DNA from: Thiodiazotropha sp040506705
Lineage (GTDB): Bacteria; Pseudomonadota; Gammaproteobacteria; Chromatiales; Chromatiaceae
Length of the DNA: 64,000 nt
Reading direction: 5' to 3'
Assembly (NCBI GenBank): GCA_040506705.1
Contig: JBEVWG010000046.1
Span: 1 to 64,000, forward strand
The position numbers and the translations under genes are program-made. Under the pieces are notes generated by a model. That model saw only the letters and a list, made by a program, of their open reading frames with translations. It ran no database searches and was not told where the DNA came from. Each line of letters starts with the position of its first letter. Within the stretch, counting starts at the first letter, position 1. Shown here in pieces: positions 34,512 to 44,044 of the stretch.

Positions 34512-35654
34512 ATGAACCTCCGTACATTTCTCATAGTTCTTCCCATAGTGTTTGGGAGCAATTTAAGCCAGGCAGCAGAGGCATCCTATAGCAGCATCGA
34601 AGCTCTGGGAAGAGCACTCTATTTTGATGTCAACCTTTCTTACAAGCGGAGTCAAGCCTGTTCAACATGTCACGCCCCAGAAAGCGGTTTTTCAGACCCG
34701 CGACAAAATCGTAGTGGCAAAGCTTTCTCACTCGGCGATGATGGTAGATCACTGGGCGACAGAAATGCGCCAACAGCAGCTTATGCAGCATTTTCACCCG
34801 ATTTTCACAAAAATAGGCAAGGTAAATATATTGGAGGGCAATTTCTCGATGGTAGGGAAAAAGATCTACAAGGACAAGCTGGAGGCCCCCCACTCAATCC
34901 AATTGAGATGGGTATGCCTGACAAGGCCAGTGTTGTCTCTAGATTGATGGAGAACAGCGACTATGTCACGGCTTTTAGAGACTTATTTGGTGATCAGATT
35001 TTTAACAATGCAGAGCGTGCTTATGATGCCATGACAAAGTCTATTGCCACATTTGAAAAGACCGATTATTTCTCACCATTCGACAGTAAGTATGACCGCT
35101 ATCTCCGTGGTGAATATAAAATGACCAAACAGGAGGAGTTGGGGATGACCCTGTTCTTCTCTCAGCAATTCACCAACTGTAATCTTTGCCACCAGTTACA
35201 GAATATTCCTGAAAGTAAAGGAGAGACTTTCAGCAATTATGAATACCATAACATTGGTGTACCGAGCAATATTGCTGGGCGCAAAGCCAATGGATTGCCA
35301 CTCGATCAAAAAGATGAAGGACTGTTTGCCAACCCTGTTGTCCATGACAAGGCTCAGTCAGGTAAATTTAAAGTACCTACCCTACGCAACGTAGCTGTAA
35401 CAGGGCCATACATGCACAATGGTGTTTTTAAAGATTTAAAAACCATCATTCTTTTTTATAACAAATACAACACAAGAAGCAGTTTAAGGCAGATTAACCC
35501 TGAAACAGGCGCGCCATGGAGAAAAGCAGAAATCGAGGAGAATATCTCATTAAAAGAACTTGAAACCGGCCCAGCTCTGAACAACAAGCGTATCGATGCG
35601 TTGGTTGCCTTCTTGATGACACTCACTGACAAGCGATTTGAGCATCTATTATGA
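34512..35654 (+). CDS. Di-haem cytochrome c peroxidase / MauG-like protein
   Basis: 380-residue secreted cytochrome with two CxxCH sites: CSTCH (Cys50-His54) and CNLCH (about 235). Signal peptide 1-21 ends in SQA. NPIEMGMP and KVPTLRNVAVTGPYMHNGVFKDL are typical of bacterial cytochrome c peroxidases and MauG-like enzymes. Likely reduces peroxide or oxidises a partner protein or ligand in the periplasm. Overlaps the next gene by 4 bases (ATGA). Confidence 0.92.
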   Translation: MNLRTFLIVLPIVFGSNLSQAAEASYSSIEALGRALYFDVNLSYKRSQACSTCHAPESGFSDPRQNRSGKAFSLGDDGRSLGDRNAPTAAYAAFSPDFHKNRQGKYIGGQFLDGREKDLQGQAGGPPLNPIEMGMPDKASVVSRLMENSDYVTAFRDLFGDQIFNNAERAYDAMTKSIATFEKTDYFSPFDSKYDRYLRGEYKMTKQEELGMTLFFSQQFTNCNLCHQLQNIPESKGETFSNYEYHNIGVPSNIAGRKANGLPLDQKDEGLFANPVVHDKAQSGKFKVPTLRNVAVTGPYMHNGVFKDLKTIILFYNKYNTRSSLRQINPETGAPWRKAEIEENISLKELETGPALNNKRIDALVAFLMTLTDKRFEHLL

Positions 35655-37048
35655 CTGGTTACACAACACTAATTGAATACTCTATCTGTATATTATGCGG
35701 CTTGTTTTTGTTCAATTCACCAGTCAGCGCCAAAGAGAGAGAGATCTATACAAGTCTTCATGCATTCAGTCATCCAATCAGTGGACTGAATAGTGAACAA
35801 AACGTCGAATTCTCCCTGGGTAGGGCACTTTTTAAGCGGATTTGGGTTTCAGCACCCGCCTCTACTCAAGCAACAGATGGTCTTGGGCCACTTTATAATG
35901 CCCGCTCCTGCTTAGCTTGCCACCCGAACAACGGTAGAGGAAAGCCCTTTGAGCAGTCAGATGTCCCATCTAAATCTTTGGTTATTAAGGTTGATATACC
36001 CGCCAAGAGTGAGAACCAAAAGCAACTGCTGGCTGAAAACAGAATCAATAACATTCCTGAACCTGTTTACGGAACTCAACTACAGAACTTTGCCATCGCT
36101 ACCCATGACAGTGAGTTCAAACTCCATATTACTTATCAGGATATTCCAGTAACCCTCTCTGATGGTGAGGTGGTATTGCTTCGTAAGCCCCTTTATCAAC
36201 TGAATAATCTCAATTATGGTGCACTCGATTCAAACACTCGTATTTCACCTCGAGTAGCACCGCAACTAGTCGGACTCGGGTTACTAGAGGCTATTGATAC
36301 AGAGTTGCTAGTGGCTATGTCAGACGAAGATGATGAGAATAGTGATGGTATTTCAGGTAAAGTCAATTGGGTATGGAGTCGGGAGCTCAACAAAGTAGTA
36401 GCAGGAAAATTTGGTCTGAAATCGGGTTCCCCTAGCATTAATGAGCAATCCCAATCTGCTTTTTCCACCGATATTGGAATATCTACACACCTCTATCCCG
36501 AGGGTTATGGTGATTGCACGAATAAGCAGGATGACTGCCGTCATGCGATAGATGGAAATAGTCAGCAGTACAATAATCTGGAAGCTCCCTTAGCTATCAC
36601 CCAACGCGTAAACTACTATCTGCAACAGCTTGCTCCTCCCCGAAGAAGAAACTGGGACAACCCTGATGTGCAGGCTGGAAGATCCCTATTCAACCAGATT
36701 GGTTGTTCAGCATGTCATATCACTTCACTCGAAGTTGAATTCAATAATCAACAGCTGAAGATCCACCCCTACACTGACCTGTTACTGCATGATATGGGCA
36801 AGGGCTTAGCTGACCATCGACCGGAAGCTCTGGCGAGCGGGCAAGAGTGGCGTACACCACCATTGTGGGGAATTGGACTAACCCCCCAGGTTAGTGGTCA
36901 TAGTCGATACCTACATGACGGGCGTGCAACGACTCTTTTACAAGCCCTGCTTTGGCATGGTGGTGAGGCTCAAGATGCACGAAATAAACTTATTGCCATG
37001 AACAAAAAGCAGCGAAAACAATTGTTAATGTTTCTTGAGAGTATTTAG
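35651..37048 (+). CDS. Di-haem oxidoreductase (DHOR, thiol-oxidoreductase-like)
   Basis: 465 residues with signal peptide (about 1-27). Two haem c sites: CLACH near residue 88 (followed by PNNGRGKP) and CSACH near 355. RTPPLWGIGLTPQVSGHSRYLHDGRATTL is the C-terminal signature of this family (DUF1111-like), which is regularly paired with imelysin. Two bases separate it from the second imelysin gene. Confidence 0.92.
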   Translation: MTGYTTLIEYSICILCGLFLFNSPVSAKEREIYTSLHAFSHPISGLNSEQNVEFSLGRALFKRIWVSAPASTQATDGLGPLYNARSCLACHPNNGRGKPFEQSDVPSKSLVIKVDIPAKSENQKQLLAENRINNIPEPVYGTQLQNFAIATHDSEFKLHITYQDIPVTLSDGEVVLLRKPLYQLNNLNYGALDSNTRISPRVAPQLVGLGLLEAIDTELLVAMSDEDDENSDGISGKVNWVWSRELNKVVAGKFGLKSGSPSINEQSQSAFSTDIGISTHLYPEGYGDCTNKQDDCRHAIDGNSQQYNNLEAPLAITQRVNYYLQQLAPPRRRNWDNPDVQAGRSLFNQIGCSACHITSLEVEFNNQQLKIHPYTDLLLHDMGKGLADHRPEALASGQEWRTPPLWGIGLTPQVSGHSRYLHDGRATTLLQALLWHGGEAQDARNKLIAMNKKQRKQLLMFLESI

Positions 37049-37050
37049 AA

Positions 37051-38094
37051 GTGAATCGATTTAAAGCCGGATTAAAACACAATCTATTGATACTAATTGG
37101 ATTGATTCTATCACTGCCACTGCATGGTTATGAATTCAAATCACTCGCTAATGAACATATTCTTGCGGGTTACCAACGATTGCTGGAAACAACCAATAAG
37201 CTCAATTACTCAGTCAATGAGTTCTGCACAAAAACCAGTAAAAACAGCTTGAAGGAGAGCCGATTCCACTACAAAGAGGCATTTAACGCGTGGCAATCGA
37301 TAAAGCATATTCGCTTTGGACCGGTTCAATACCTTTCCCGTGAATATCGGTTTGAACTATGGCCGGACAAACGAGGTACCGTATCCAAACATCTAGCACG
37401 CCTTCTGAAAGAAGACTGGGCTAACAAGGATAAATTTAAACTGTCAGAAAAGAGTGTTGCGGTGCAGGGATTCCCTGCCCTGGAGCGGATATTATTCGAT
37501 CAAAATCTGATCACTGAAAAACAGTGCCAGGTTATCCATGCAATCACTGAGAACTTGAGCACCATGTCGGCTGGGATAATCGCCGACTGGTCTGAAGGCG
37601 ATACACCCTATATCAATTTTGTCGCTGATCCTGGCTCTCATATTGTAATTTTTGAATCTGATCAAGCACTGGCTAATCAGCTTCTTAACAGCCTCTATAC
37701 ACAACTGGAAATCATGGCCACCCAAAAACTCGATAGACCTCTGGGTAAATCCATTGACAATACCAAGGGTAAACAAGCGGAAGGCTGGCGCAGTCAAACA
37801 GCCATCTCAGCTTTGTACCACAACCTACAAGCTACCAGGCAGTTATATGTATTAGTTTTCGCGGATAATCTGACTCCAGAGCTGGAGTATAGGATAAATC
37901 ATACCTATCAACAGTTAGAAAAGAGCCTTTCACGGGTCACAATGCCTCTAAAGTCAGCTGTTGCAGATGTCACGCAACGCAAACACATTCAACAGTTTCG
38001 TCGACAGCTCTCCAATTTAAAACGTTTAGTCGCAACTGAATTAGCAACAGAACTTGGATTATCACTGGGATTTAATAGTCTAGATGGGGATTAA
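37051..38094 (+). CDS. Second imelysin-family protein
   Basis: 347 residues, GTG start, with a hydrophobic signal segment (LLILIGLILSLPLHG). Imelysin signatures are AFNAWQSIKHIRFGPVQ, ELWPDKRG and GFPALERILF; the GxHxxE site of the first imelysin is replaced by GFPALE, as in the shorter DUF-type imelysins that lack the histidine. The gene overlaps the next by 11 bases. Confidence 0.88.
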   Translation: MNRFKAGLKHNLLILIGLILSLPLHGYEFKSLANEHILAGYQRLLETTNKLNYSVNEFCTKTSKNSLKESRFHYKEAFNAWQSIKHIRFGPVQYLSREYRFELWPDKRGTVSKHLARLLKEDWANKDKFKLSEKSVAVQGFPALERILFDQNLITEKQCQVIHAITENLSTMSAGIIADWSEGDTPYINFVADPGSHIVIFESDQALANQLLNSLYTQLEIMATQKLDRPLGKSIDNTKGKQAEGWRSQTAISALYHNLQATRQLYVLVFADNLTPELEYRINHTYQQLEKSLSRVTMPLKSAVADVTQRKHIQQFRRQLSNLKRLVATELATELGLSLGFNSLDGD

Positions 38095-39196
38095 CAGAAG
38101 AGCTTTTCTGGCAATTACAGCTGGTCTGCTTGTAACAGGCCCTCTCTACTGCCGCACCACAGAAAGAGGTATCTGTTTTCTCAGCTGTGAGCAAGATAGA
38201 TCCGGCCAACACTGTGCATATCTATGCAATATGAGAGGAGAAACACTATTTAGATGGCAACTCCCTGCCCGAGGCCACAGCATCTGTGTCGATTCCAAAG
38301 GTGAAATAGCTGCAATCTTTTCACGACGCCCTGGATCTTATGTCTGGGTCGTTGATCTGAATTCAGGCAAAATTCTGCGGAAAATCGATGCTGCCGCTGG
38401 TTATCACTTTTATGGCCACGGCCTTTTTACCGCTGATGGTGAATATCTACTCTGCACTGAAAATTATTTTGAGTCAGGAAATGGTGTTATCGGAGTCTAT
38501 CAGACAAAACAAAAATACCAGCGGGTCTCAGAGATCCAAACCCAGGGTATAGGTCCTCATGAGATAAAACTATTAAATGACCAGACAACCATTGCAGTTG
38601 CCAATGGTGGTATCCATACTCACCCTGATCTTCCCCGAATAAAACTGAACCTTGATGTGATGCGTCCCAATCTATCCTATCTTGACATCAACAGTGGCCG
38701 CCTGATCGAGAAGGTCGAACCACCTGAAAATTGGCACCAGCTCAGCATTCGCCATATCGATGTTGCAACAGACAATACTGTTGCCATTGCTATGCAGTAC
38801 CAAGGCCGGAGGGATCACCTGCCACCGCTGATAGCGCTGCATCAACGTAACAACAAGCTTCAACTGCTGCGTGCTCCCAACGAGATACAACAGCGTTTAC
38901 GTAACTATTGTGGCAGTGTCGTTTTTAATCGGGATGGCCAGTGGTTTGCTGTCTCCTCTCCCCGTGGGGGGCTGGTCACCTACTGGTCTAAACAGGGCGA
39001 TTATCTTGGCTTTCATGATCAGCCGGATGCCTGCGGTGTGGGACAATCTGGGAATGGTTTCCTGGTCAGTGATGGTACAGGTCGATTGATTAAAATTGAT
39101 AAAAAACTTGCCCAGTCTGACTCCATCAAGTTAACAGATAGAAGCTGGGATAATCATTTAATCGTGATCAACAAACCAGATAGGATCTCATCATGA
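38084..39196 (+). CDS. DUF1513 protein with Tat signal
   Basis: 370-residue protein of the DUF1513 family, regularly found at the end of imelysin/DHOR operons. The N-terminus NRRAFLAITAGLL is a twin-arginine export signal. The rest is beta-rich with repeated blocks resembling a seven-bladed propeller (for example GHSICVDSKGE, YGHGLFTADGEYLL, GIGPHEIKL). Function unknown; export in folded form suggests a cofactor or metal. Confidence 0.87.
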   Translation: MGINRRAFLAITAGLLVTGPLYCRTTERGICFLSCEQDRSGQHCAYLCNMRGETLFRWQLPARGHSICVDSKGEIAAIFSRRPGSYVWVVDLNSGKILRKIDAAAGYHFYGHGLFTADGEYLLCTENYFESGNGVIGVYQTKQKYQRVSEIQTQGIGPHEIKLLNDQTTIAVANGGIHTHPDLPRIKLNLDVMRPNLSYLDINSGRLIEKVEPPENWHQLSIRHIDVATDNTVAIAMQYQGRRDHLPPLIALHQRNNKLQLLRAPNEIQQRLRNYCGSVVFNRDGQWFAVSSPRGGLVTYWSKQGDYLGFHDQPDACGVGQSGNGFLVSDGTGRLIKIDKKLAQSDSIKLTDRSWDNHLIVINKPDRISS

Positions 39197-39222
39197 TGAT
39201 TGTCGATATTGAACAGGATTAA

Positions 39223-39879
39223 TTATAACTTCTTATTTTTATCTGCAGCTGAATGCAAAGTCGTTGAGAGGTTCATAGCATAGGTAGGTTGTTTTCTGCT
39301 TTGATAGAAAATATGCTGACCAATCTTAGTCACCATAGTTAACGCTTTGCTCCACTTTGGAGATACATAATCAGCGTGATACCAGAGTGCACCGCGAGTG
39401 GGATCACTAACTCGTCCCAAATAGATGTCATAAGCCAAATCCAGGGATTTCAACCAGGCTTTGCGATTTGCCGGTTCATCGGAACGACCATCGCACCACC
39501 ATGAAAACTGACATCTGTTGCGACGCGCTTCCCCACCCTGCTTAACCACATCGCAGATAGAGTTTGGAAAACCTCGGTGTGCAACCCGGTTCATTACCAC
39601 ATGCCCCACGGCATGTTGTCCTTTAACCGATTCGCTACGTGCTTCAAAATAGATATTCAGAGCCAGACATTGAAGCTCATTGGTTAACTTTAATGTTTGA
39701 TTTGTGGCATCCAGAGAGAGCCACTGCCAAAGATTGGTGTGGTCCTCTTCAAAGAGATCTACAGCTTTATCATCTTCGGCAGATTGTGCATAAATCCCGT
39801 TTGATAAAGTATACAAAGCGAAGAAAATGAGCTTTGCCATAACGGCAATATGTTTACGGTTCGTTTTTTTGCAGTTCAT
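39223..39879 (-). CDS. SleB/CwlJ-type cell wall hydrolase
   Basis: 218-residue exported protein with a Hydrolase_2 (SleB) domain: CLALNIYFEARSE with the catalytic glutamate (about residue 80), GQHAVGHVVMNRV, and CQFSWWCDGRSD. It likely cleaves peptidoglycan in the periplasm. Start at the ATG 39879 with AAGGATG eleven bases upstream; a TTG two codons earlier is the frame start. Signal peptide about residues 13-31. Convergent with the DUF1513 gene. Confidence 0.88.
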   Translation of the reverse strand: MNCKKTNRKHIAVMAKLIFFALYTLSNGIYAQSAEDDKAVDLFEEDHTNLWQWLSLDATNQTLKLTNELQCLALNIYFEARSESVKGQHAVGHVVMNRVAHRGFPNSICDVVKQGGEARRNRCQFSWWCDGRSDEPANRKAWLKSLDLAYDIYLGRVSDPTRGALWYHADYVSPKWSKALTMVTKIGQHIFYQSRKQPTYAMNLSTTLHSAADKNKKL

Positions 39880-40079
39880 TCTCAAGTCATCCTTAACAAA
39901 ATCTGGCGAATAACACTATTCAAACAGTGTTTATTTTACTGATACCGCCACCTGCAAAACTTAAAGCACAACTTGAGCCACTTTTTTTCTTTTTTTAGTT
40001 TTTAAGAAAGTTATGAACTATTGTTGAAGTAAAATATGACATGAACTGTAAAGTAATCCGACAGTTATTATGTTAAATA

Positions 40080-40096
40080 CACACTGATAACAGTGT
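40080..40096 (-). terminator. Hairpin after the phosphatase-like gene
   Basis: ACACTG/CAGTGT perfect 6-bp stem with 4-base loop, immediately past the TGA at 40097 and followed by GTATTT on the minus strand. Weak intrinsic terminator candidate. Confidence 0.45.
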
Positions 40097-41254
40097 TCAA
40101 CATTTAGCAGTAACCAAAGGAACCAGCAGTTCATCTTCACTCAACCCACCATGAACACCAATCAGTTGATAGGGTTTTTCCTGTGCTAACCAATCATTCA
40201 GCGTATATCCCTCATTCATCAACAATACCCGATCACCGATTCGATTGTTAAGCTGAGGATGGGGTTCACCTAAACCGAACCACCCCTGCTCTATCAACTC
40301 ACGGGATGGATATGAGTTCATCTCATTCGATAGATTATCAATTACATATTGATCGAAGCGTGTTGTCATATCTGGTCTGAGATAACAGTATGCTGATCTT
40401 GGTTCACCGCACAATGGAATTGAAAGTGCGTCTATCATAAGTGGATGATCATCCAACGTCAGCCGATTTTCAGGTTGACTGTCTATCTGTCCATGATCTG
40501 CACAGACGATTATCAGTGTCTCTGTGTCACGACACTGTCGTAGAATCTCGCCAAAACATCGGTCAAGTTCGAGTAAATGGCCTGTTGCAGATTCACTCCA
40601 GATACCCTCACGATGTCCGATGGTATCTAGCTCGGGCCAGTAGGCAAATAGATATTGATGCTCCCCTTCTTGCAGCAGGCGGACTATATTTCCTTGTAGT
40701 TCCGAAAGATCTTTATGGATTACCATCCGGGATTTGCCGAGATGGCATCGGTTAAAATCAGAACCTGCAATTATCGACGGTACAAATAGAGCGGTTGAAC
40801 CTGGAATACGATCAGTGAATGGAGTAGTACCAAGAAGCTGCTGCAGATCGACACCTGCTTGACCCAGTGAAACCCCACCATATCTGGGCTTGCCTGGAAG
40901 TATGGCAAGAACAGCACCTAACTCCCTGAAGTAGACATGCCAGCCTGTCAGACCGTGTTGCTGTGGTGCTTCGCCAGTAAGAAAGGTGGTTATCGCGGAT
41001 GCCGTAGTCGGTGGGTAGACAGAAGTCATACCCCCTAAAAGATTGGCGTTGAGATTTACAGCCTCAGCGTGTGCTTGCAGATAATTCAAACCCAAACCAT
41101 CAATGACCCAAAGCAGTACCTGACGATATGGCGTTATCTCTGCTGAAGGCAGTAGACGATGTTGCACATAGGGATGGGGCTGCCCCCCCAATCCTTGTTG
41201 GATGGAGGCCATCAGATTGACAATACTGCCGCCATAATAATCGGGTAGTCGCAT
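40097..41254 (-). CDS. Alkaline-phosphatase-superfamily phosphodiesterase
   Basis: 385-residue protein like the type I phosphodiesterase/nucleotide pyrophosphatase group. WVIDGLGLNYL provides the first metal aspartate, PPTTASAITTFLTG the catalytic Thr loop, ELDTIGHREG and ADHGQID the remaining metal ligands. There is no signal peptide, so it is probably cytoplasmic. Substrate cannot be told from the sequence. Confidence 0.82.
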   Translation of the reverse strand: MRLPDYYGGSIVNLMASIQQGLGGQPHPYVQHRLLPSAEITPYRQVLLWVIDGLGLNYLQAHAEAVNLNANLLGGMTSVYPPTTASAITTFLTGEAPQQHGLTGWHVYFRELGAVLAILPGKPRYGGVSLGQAGVDLQQLLGTTPFTDRIPGSTALFVPSIIAGSDFNRCHLGKSRMVIHKDLSELQGNIVRLLQEGEHQYLFAYWPELDTIGHREGIWSESATGHLLELDRCFGEILRQCRDTETLIIVCADHGQIDSQPENRLTLDDHPLMIDALSIPLCGEPRSAYCYLRPDMTTRFDQYVIDNLSNEMNSYPSRELIEQGWFGLGEPHPQLNNRIGDRVLLMNEGYTLNDWLAQEKPYQLIGVHGGLSEDELLVPLVTAKC

Positions 41255-41423
41255 ACCAACATTTTAACCCTTGAATCCACAATCTTACAGATTTAATCGA
41301 TTATTCATCAATTACAAGGGAGACGCTGTATCTCATTGAGATCACTGACCATGGCGTCTATTTAAAGGCTGATTAGCTTAATTCCCGAGGTTACGTGCTT
41401 CATGCAACTTTTTTCGGTACTCT

Positions 41424-41456
41424 TAGGGCCTATTCGATTAGTGTTAACAGGCCCTA
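41424..41456. repeat. REP-like inverted repeat
   Basis: TAGGGCCT (41424-41431) and AGGCCCTA (41449-41456) flank 17 bases containing GTGTTAAC. It lies in the 368-bp gap between the divergent phosphatase and kinase genes. It resembles the dispersed 'GGGCCTATT...AACAGGCCC' intergenic repeats of gammaproteobacteria. Confidence 0.5.
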
Positions 41457-41622
41457 GCAGGCTTGAAACCTCAGAATTACATGAGGTCATGGGTGTAGAG
41501 AGATTCCTGTCAGCAGAGGTCGAAATCAGCACCATTTTCCTGGCATCAGGACGACTTGATCACCTCTGGCCAATCTATGAATGAATTTGTGTCTCTTGAG
41601 CCTGACAAAACCTTGGTGGATT

Positions 41623-43092
41623 ATGGATACTGAAGAAAACCGTCCTCTAACCCCTGACGAAGCAACCCGGCTGGCAGAGACCACTTCGCCTGAATCTCGC
41701 CAGCGGAACGACTCCACCAGCCCTATTACAGATCCCGCACGTACTGCTACCCAAACCTATACCGCGATTACCGAAGAGCTAAACAGTGGCACTTCAGAGG
41801 TATTACAGGTTGGATCGGTATTGAAAAACCGTTTTGTCCTCGAAGAGATGCTCGGTCGTGGCGGTATGGGCGTGGTCTACAAGGCACAGGATATGCGTAA
41901 GGTCGAAGCCATGGACAGAGACCCGTATATCGCTGTCAAGGTGCTTTCCAAGGATTTCCAGGCCAATCCAGACTCTTTTATTGCACTTCAACGAGAGACT
42001 AAAAAGGCTCAACTACTGGCTCACCCCAACATTGTCACTGTTTATGACTTCGATCGGGATGGCCCTAATGTCTTTATGACGATGGAACTGCTGGAAGGTG
42101 AGCCACTGGATCAGCTAATCAGACGTCTGCGTCCAGGAACGCTACCGGCCAGTGAGGCACTCTCAATCATAGAACAGATGAGCCGAGCATTGGCCTATGC
42201 CCACTCTGAAAATATTGTCCATTCCGATTTCAAACCGGGTAATGTTTTTCTGACCTCGAAAAACGTGGTCAAAGTGGTGGACTTCGGAATCGCACGTGCC
42301 GCAAAGGGATCAGATCGAGTGGTGGAGGATGCCACCATCTTTGATCCAGGATCTTTGGGTGCGCTTACACCAACCTATGCCAGTTGTGAGATGCTGGAGT
42401 ATGGTATGCCCGATCCACGGGATGACGTTTACGGTCTTGCTGTCGTAGCCTATGAACTATTGGCAGGCAGCCACCCTTTTAAACGTAAACCAGCGACCTA
42501 TGCCAGAGATCTTAATTTAAAAGCCGATCGCCCCAAAGAGCTCTCCAAAGAAGTCTGGCAGGCGATATCCCATGGCCTCGAATTTGAACGAGAAAAACGC
42601 ACCATCAACGCCACTCAATTTCTGCAGGAGATGTCTGGTCCACGAAAGGGCCGTGATAGTGCCCGCTCCAAATGGACCCTCCCCCTTATTGCAGCAGGTC
42701 TGTTAATCCCACTTATCATTGTATCATCGCTCTTCTTTAACCAAGGGGAGATTCAACCAGAAATTATTCTTGAGGATACCTCGACCCTTGAGGGTGAACG
42801 CCGGGAACATATCGAAAACCTTCTTGAAGTTGCCGAAGTCCATGAACTTGTGGGGCGTAGTTTCGAGCCATCGGGCAGCAGTGCATATGATGCCTACAAA
42901 CAGATTCTCACACTGCATGCGAACAATAAACAGGCCAGAGAGGGGCTGCAAAATCTGGGTATTGAATTGGTGACAGAGATTCAACAACAGATAGAGTCCG
43001 GAAATCAGCAAGGTGCTGAGGTGTTGCTTGCCAAAGGGCTGGAAAAATTGCCTGATCACCGGGGACTGCTTGATCTACAGGACTCATTATAA
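41623..43092 (+). CDS. Membrane Ser/Thr protein kinase
   Basis: 489-residue Hanks-type kinase. Kinase domain about residues 70-330: Gly-rich LGRGGMGVVYKA, lysine in IAVKVLSK, catalytic loop VHSDFKPGNVF (Ser replaces Arg of the usual HRD, a common bacterial variant), DFGIARA, then a PRDDVYGLAVVAYELL helix. A membrane helix (LPLIAAGLLIPLIIVSSLFF, about 360-380) leads to a periplasmic tail of about 105 residues with TPR-like helices. Similar kinases (PpkA) regulate T6SS, and a T6SS locus lies 16 kb downstream. ATG at 41623 preceded by GGTGGA; the longer frame from 41581 has no site. Confidence 0.9.
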   Translation: MDTEENRPLTPDEATRLAETTSPESRQRNDSTSPITDPARTATQTYTAITEELNSGTSEVLQVGSVLKNRFVLEEMLGRGGMGVVYKAQDMRKVEAMDRDPYIAVKVLSKDFQANPDSFIALQRETKKAQLLAHPNIVTVYDFDRDGPNVFMTMELLEGEPLDQLIRRLRPGTLPASEALSIIEQMSRALAYAHSENIVHSDFKPGNVFLTSKNVVKVVDFGIARAAKGSDRVVEDATIFDPGSLGALTPTYASCEMLEYGMPDPRDDVYGLAVVAYELLAGSHPFKRKPATYARDLNLKADRPKELSKEVWQAISHGLEFEREKRTINATQFLQEMSGPRKGRDSARSKWTLPLIAAGLLIPLIIVSSLFFNQGEIQPEIILEDTSTLEGERREHIENLLEVAEVHELVGRSFEPSGSSAYDAYKQILTLHANNKQAREGLQNLGIELVTEIQQQIESGNQQGAEVLLAKGLEKLPDHRGLLDLQDSL

Positions 43093-43122
43093 AAAATTAC
43101 TGCCAAGAACTGCTCGCGAGCC

Positions 43123-43971
43123 TCAATCCTCAATAGCAATGATCCTGCCCTGCTTGTTCCATTCACAGGCATCATGCAGACAATTCAACATACGCTTCCA
43201 AATCTTTTCCCAGCAGCAACCATGGGTAAATTCCTCAACAGTGATAAATTGACTGTTGCTCTGAGCTTGAACTGCAGCTTCGATCATCCAGGGTGGGATA
43301 TTCTCATCCTTTCCACCAGCCAGATGGTATTGCTGAATCTCCTCCGGTAATGGTGGCATACTCTTTGGATTCTCAGATCCAATCAACTTGTCATAGTCAT
43401 GCAGATGGGTCCAGGCCTCAATGTCCAGATTACCAGCTAAAGTAACAACCTGCCTTGTCTGGGGGAATTCTGCAGCGAGAAACATTGCTATACCCCCTCC
43501 CCCACTGAATCCAATCAATACCAGGTCACGATACTTCCCTTGCTCCACTATCTTCTGTAACACTGATGCCATACTTTCTGTCACCGTTCTCGAGTATCGT
43601 TCGTATGTCCAGAGTATCGGTGAGCAGGCTGAACTGCCTGAGCTTCCATGATAACAGGGCCGCCCCAGATAGATACTGGGCGTATCATCCAGTGCCATCA
43701 GGCGTAGGCCCACAGGGTTTCTGGGGGTGGGATCCCAAGCGATGACCTTTCCGTCAATCCAGGGGGTACCATCACCACCGAAATAGACATGTAACTCAGA
43801 TGAGTCATCAGCTGGGCTATTTTTGTAGATGGTGTGGGTAAAACCATCCCCCTCAAGCTTTTGTTTATGCATGCCTAGCGTCGAAGCCTGCTGATCAAAT
43901 CGCTCACTGGGAGATGAACATGCAGTCGCAAACAGCAATGCTGCGACGCACAAATTTAGTGAATATGTCAT
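43123..43971 (-). CDS. Alpha/beta-hydrolase lipoprotein
   Basis: 282 residues; signal with lipobox LLFATACSS (Cys18), so a lipoprotein. The nucleophile elbow is GFSGGGGIAMF, preceded by YFGGDGTPWI as the oxyanion region. It is likely an esterase or peptidase of the alpha/beta fold acting at the envelope. Substrate unknown. Convergent with the kinase gene, 30 bp apart, and divergent from the caspase-like gene. Confidence 0.82.
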   Translation of the reverse strand: MTYSLNLCVAALLFATACSSPSERFDQQASTLGMHKQKLEGDGFTHTIYKNSPADDSSELHVYFGGDGTPWIDGKVIAWDPTPRNPVGLRLMALDDTPSIYLGRPCYHGSSGSSACSPILWTYERYSRTVTESMASVLQKIVEQGKYRDLVLIGFSGGGGIAMFLAAEFPQTRQVVTLAGNLDIEAWTHLHDYDKLIGSENPKSMPPLPEEIQQYHLAGGKDENIPPWMIEAAVQAQSNSQFITVEEFTHGCCWEKIWKRMLNCLHDACEWNKQGRIIAIED

Positions 43972-44044
43972 AGTCGGTGCATTATGCCATTTTCAGTATC
44001 ATACAATTTGTCTATCCTTAGGTGAGAATGTATGAAACCGTTGT

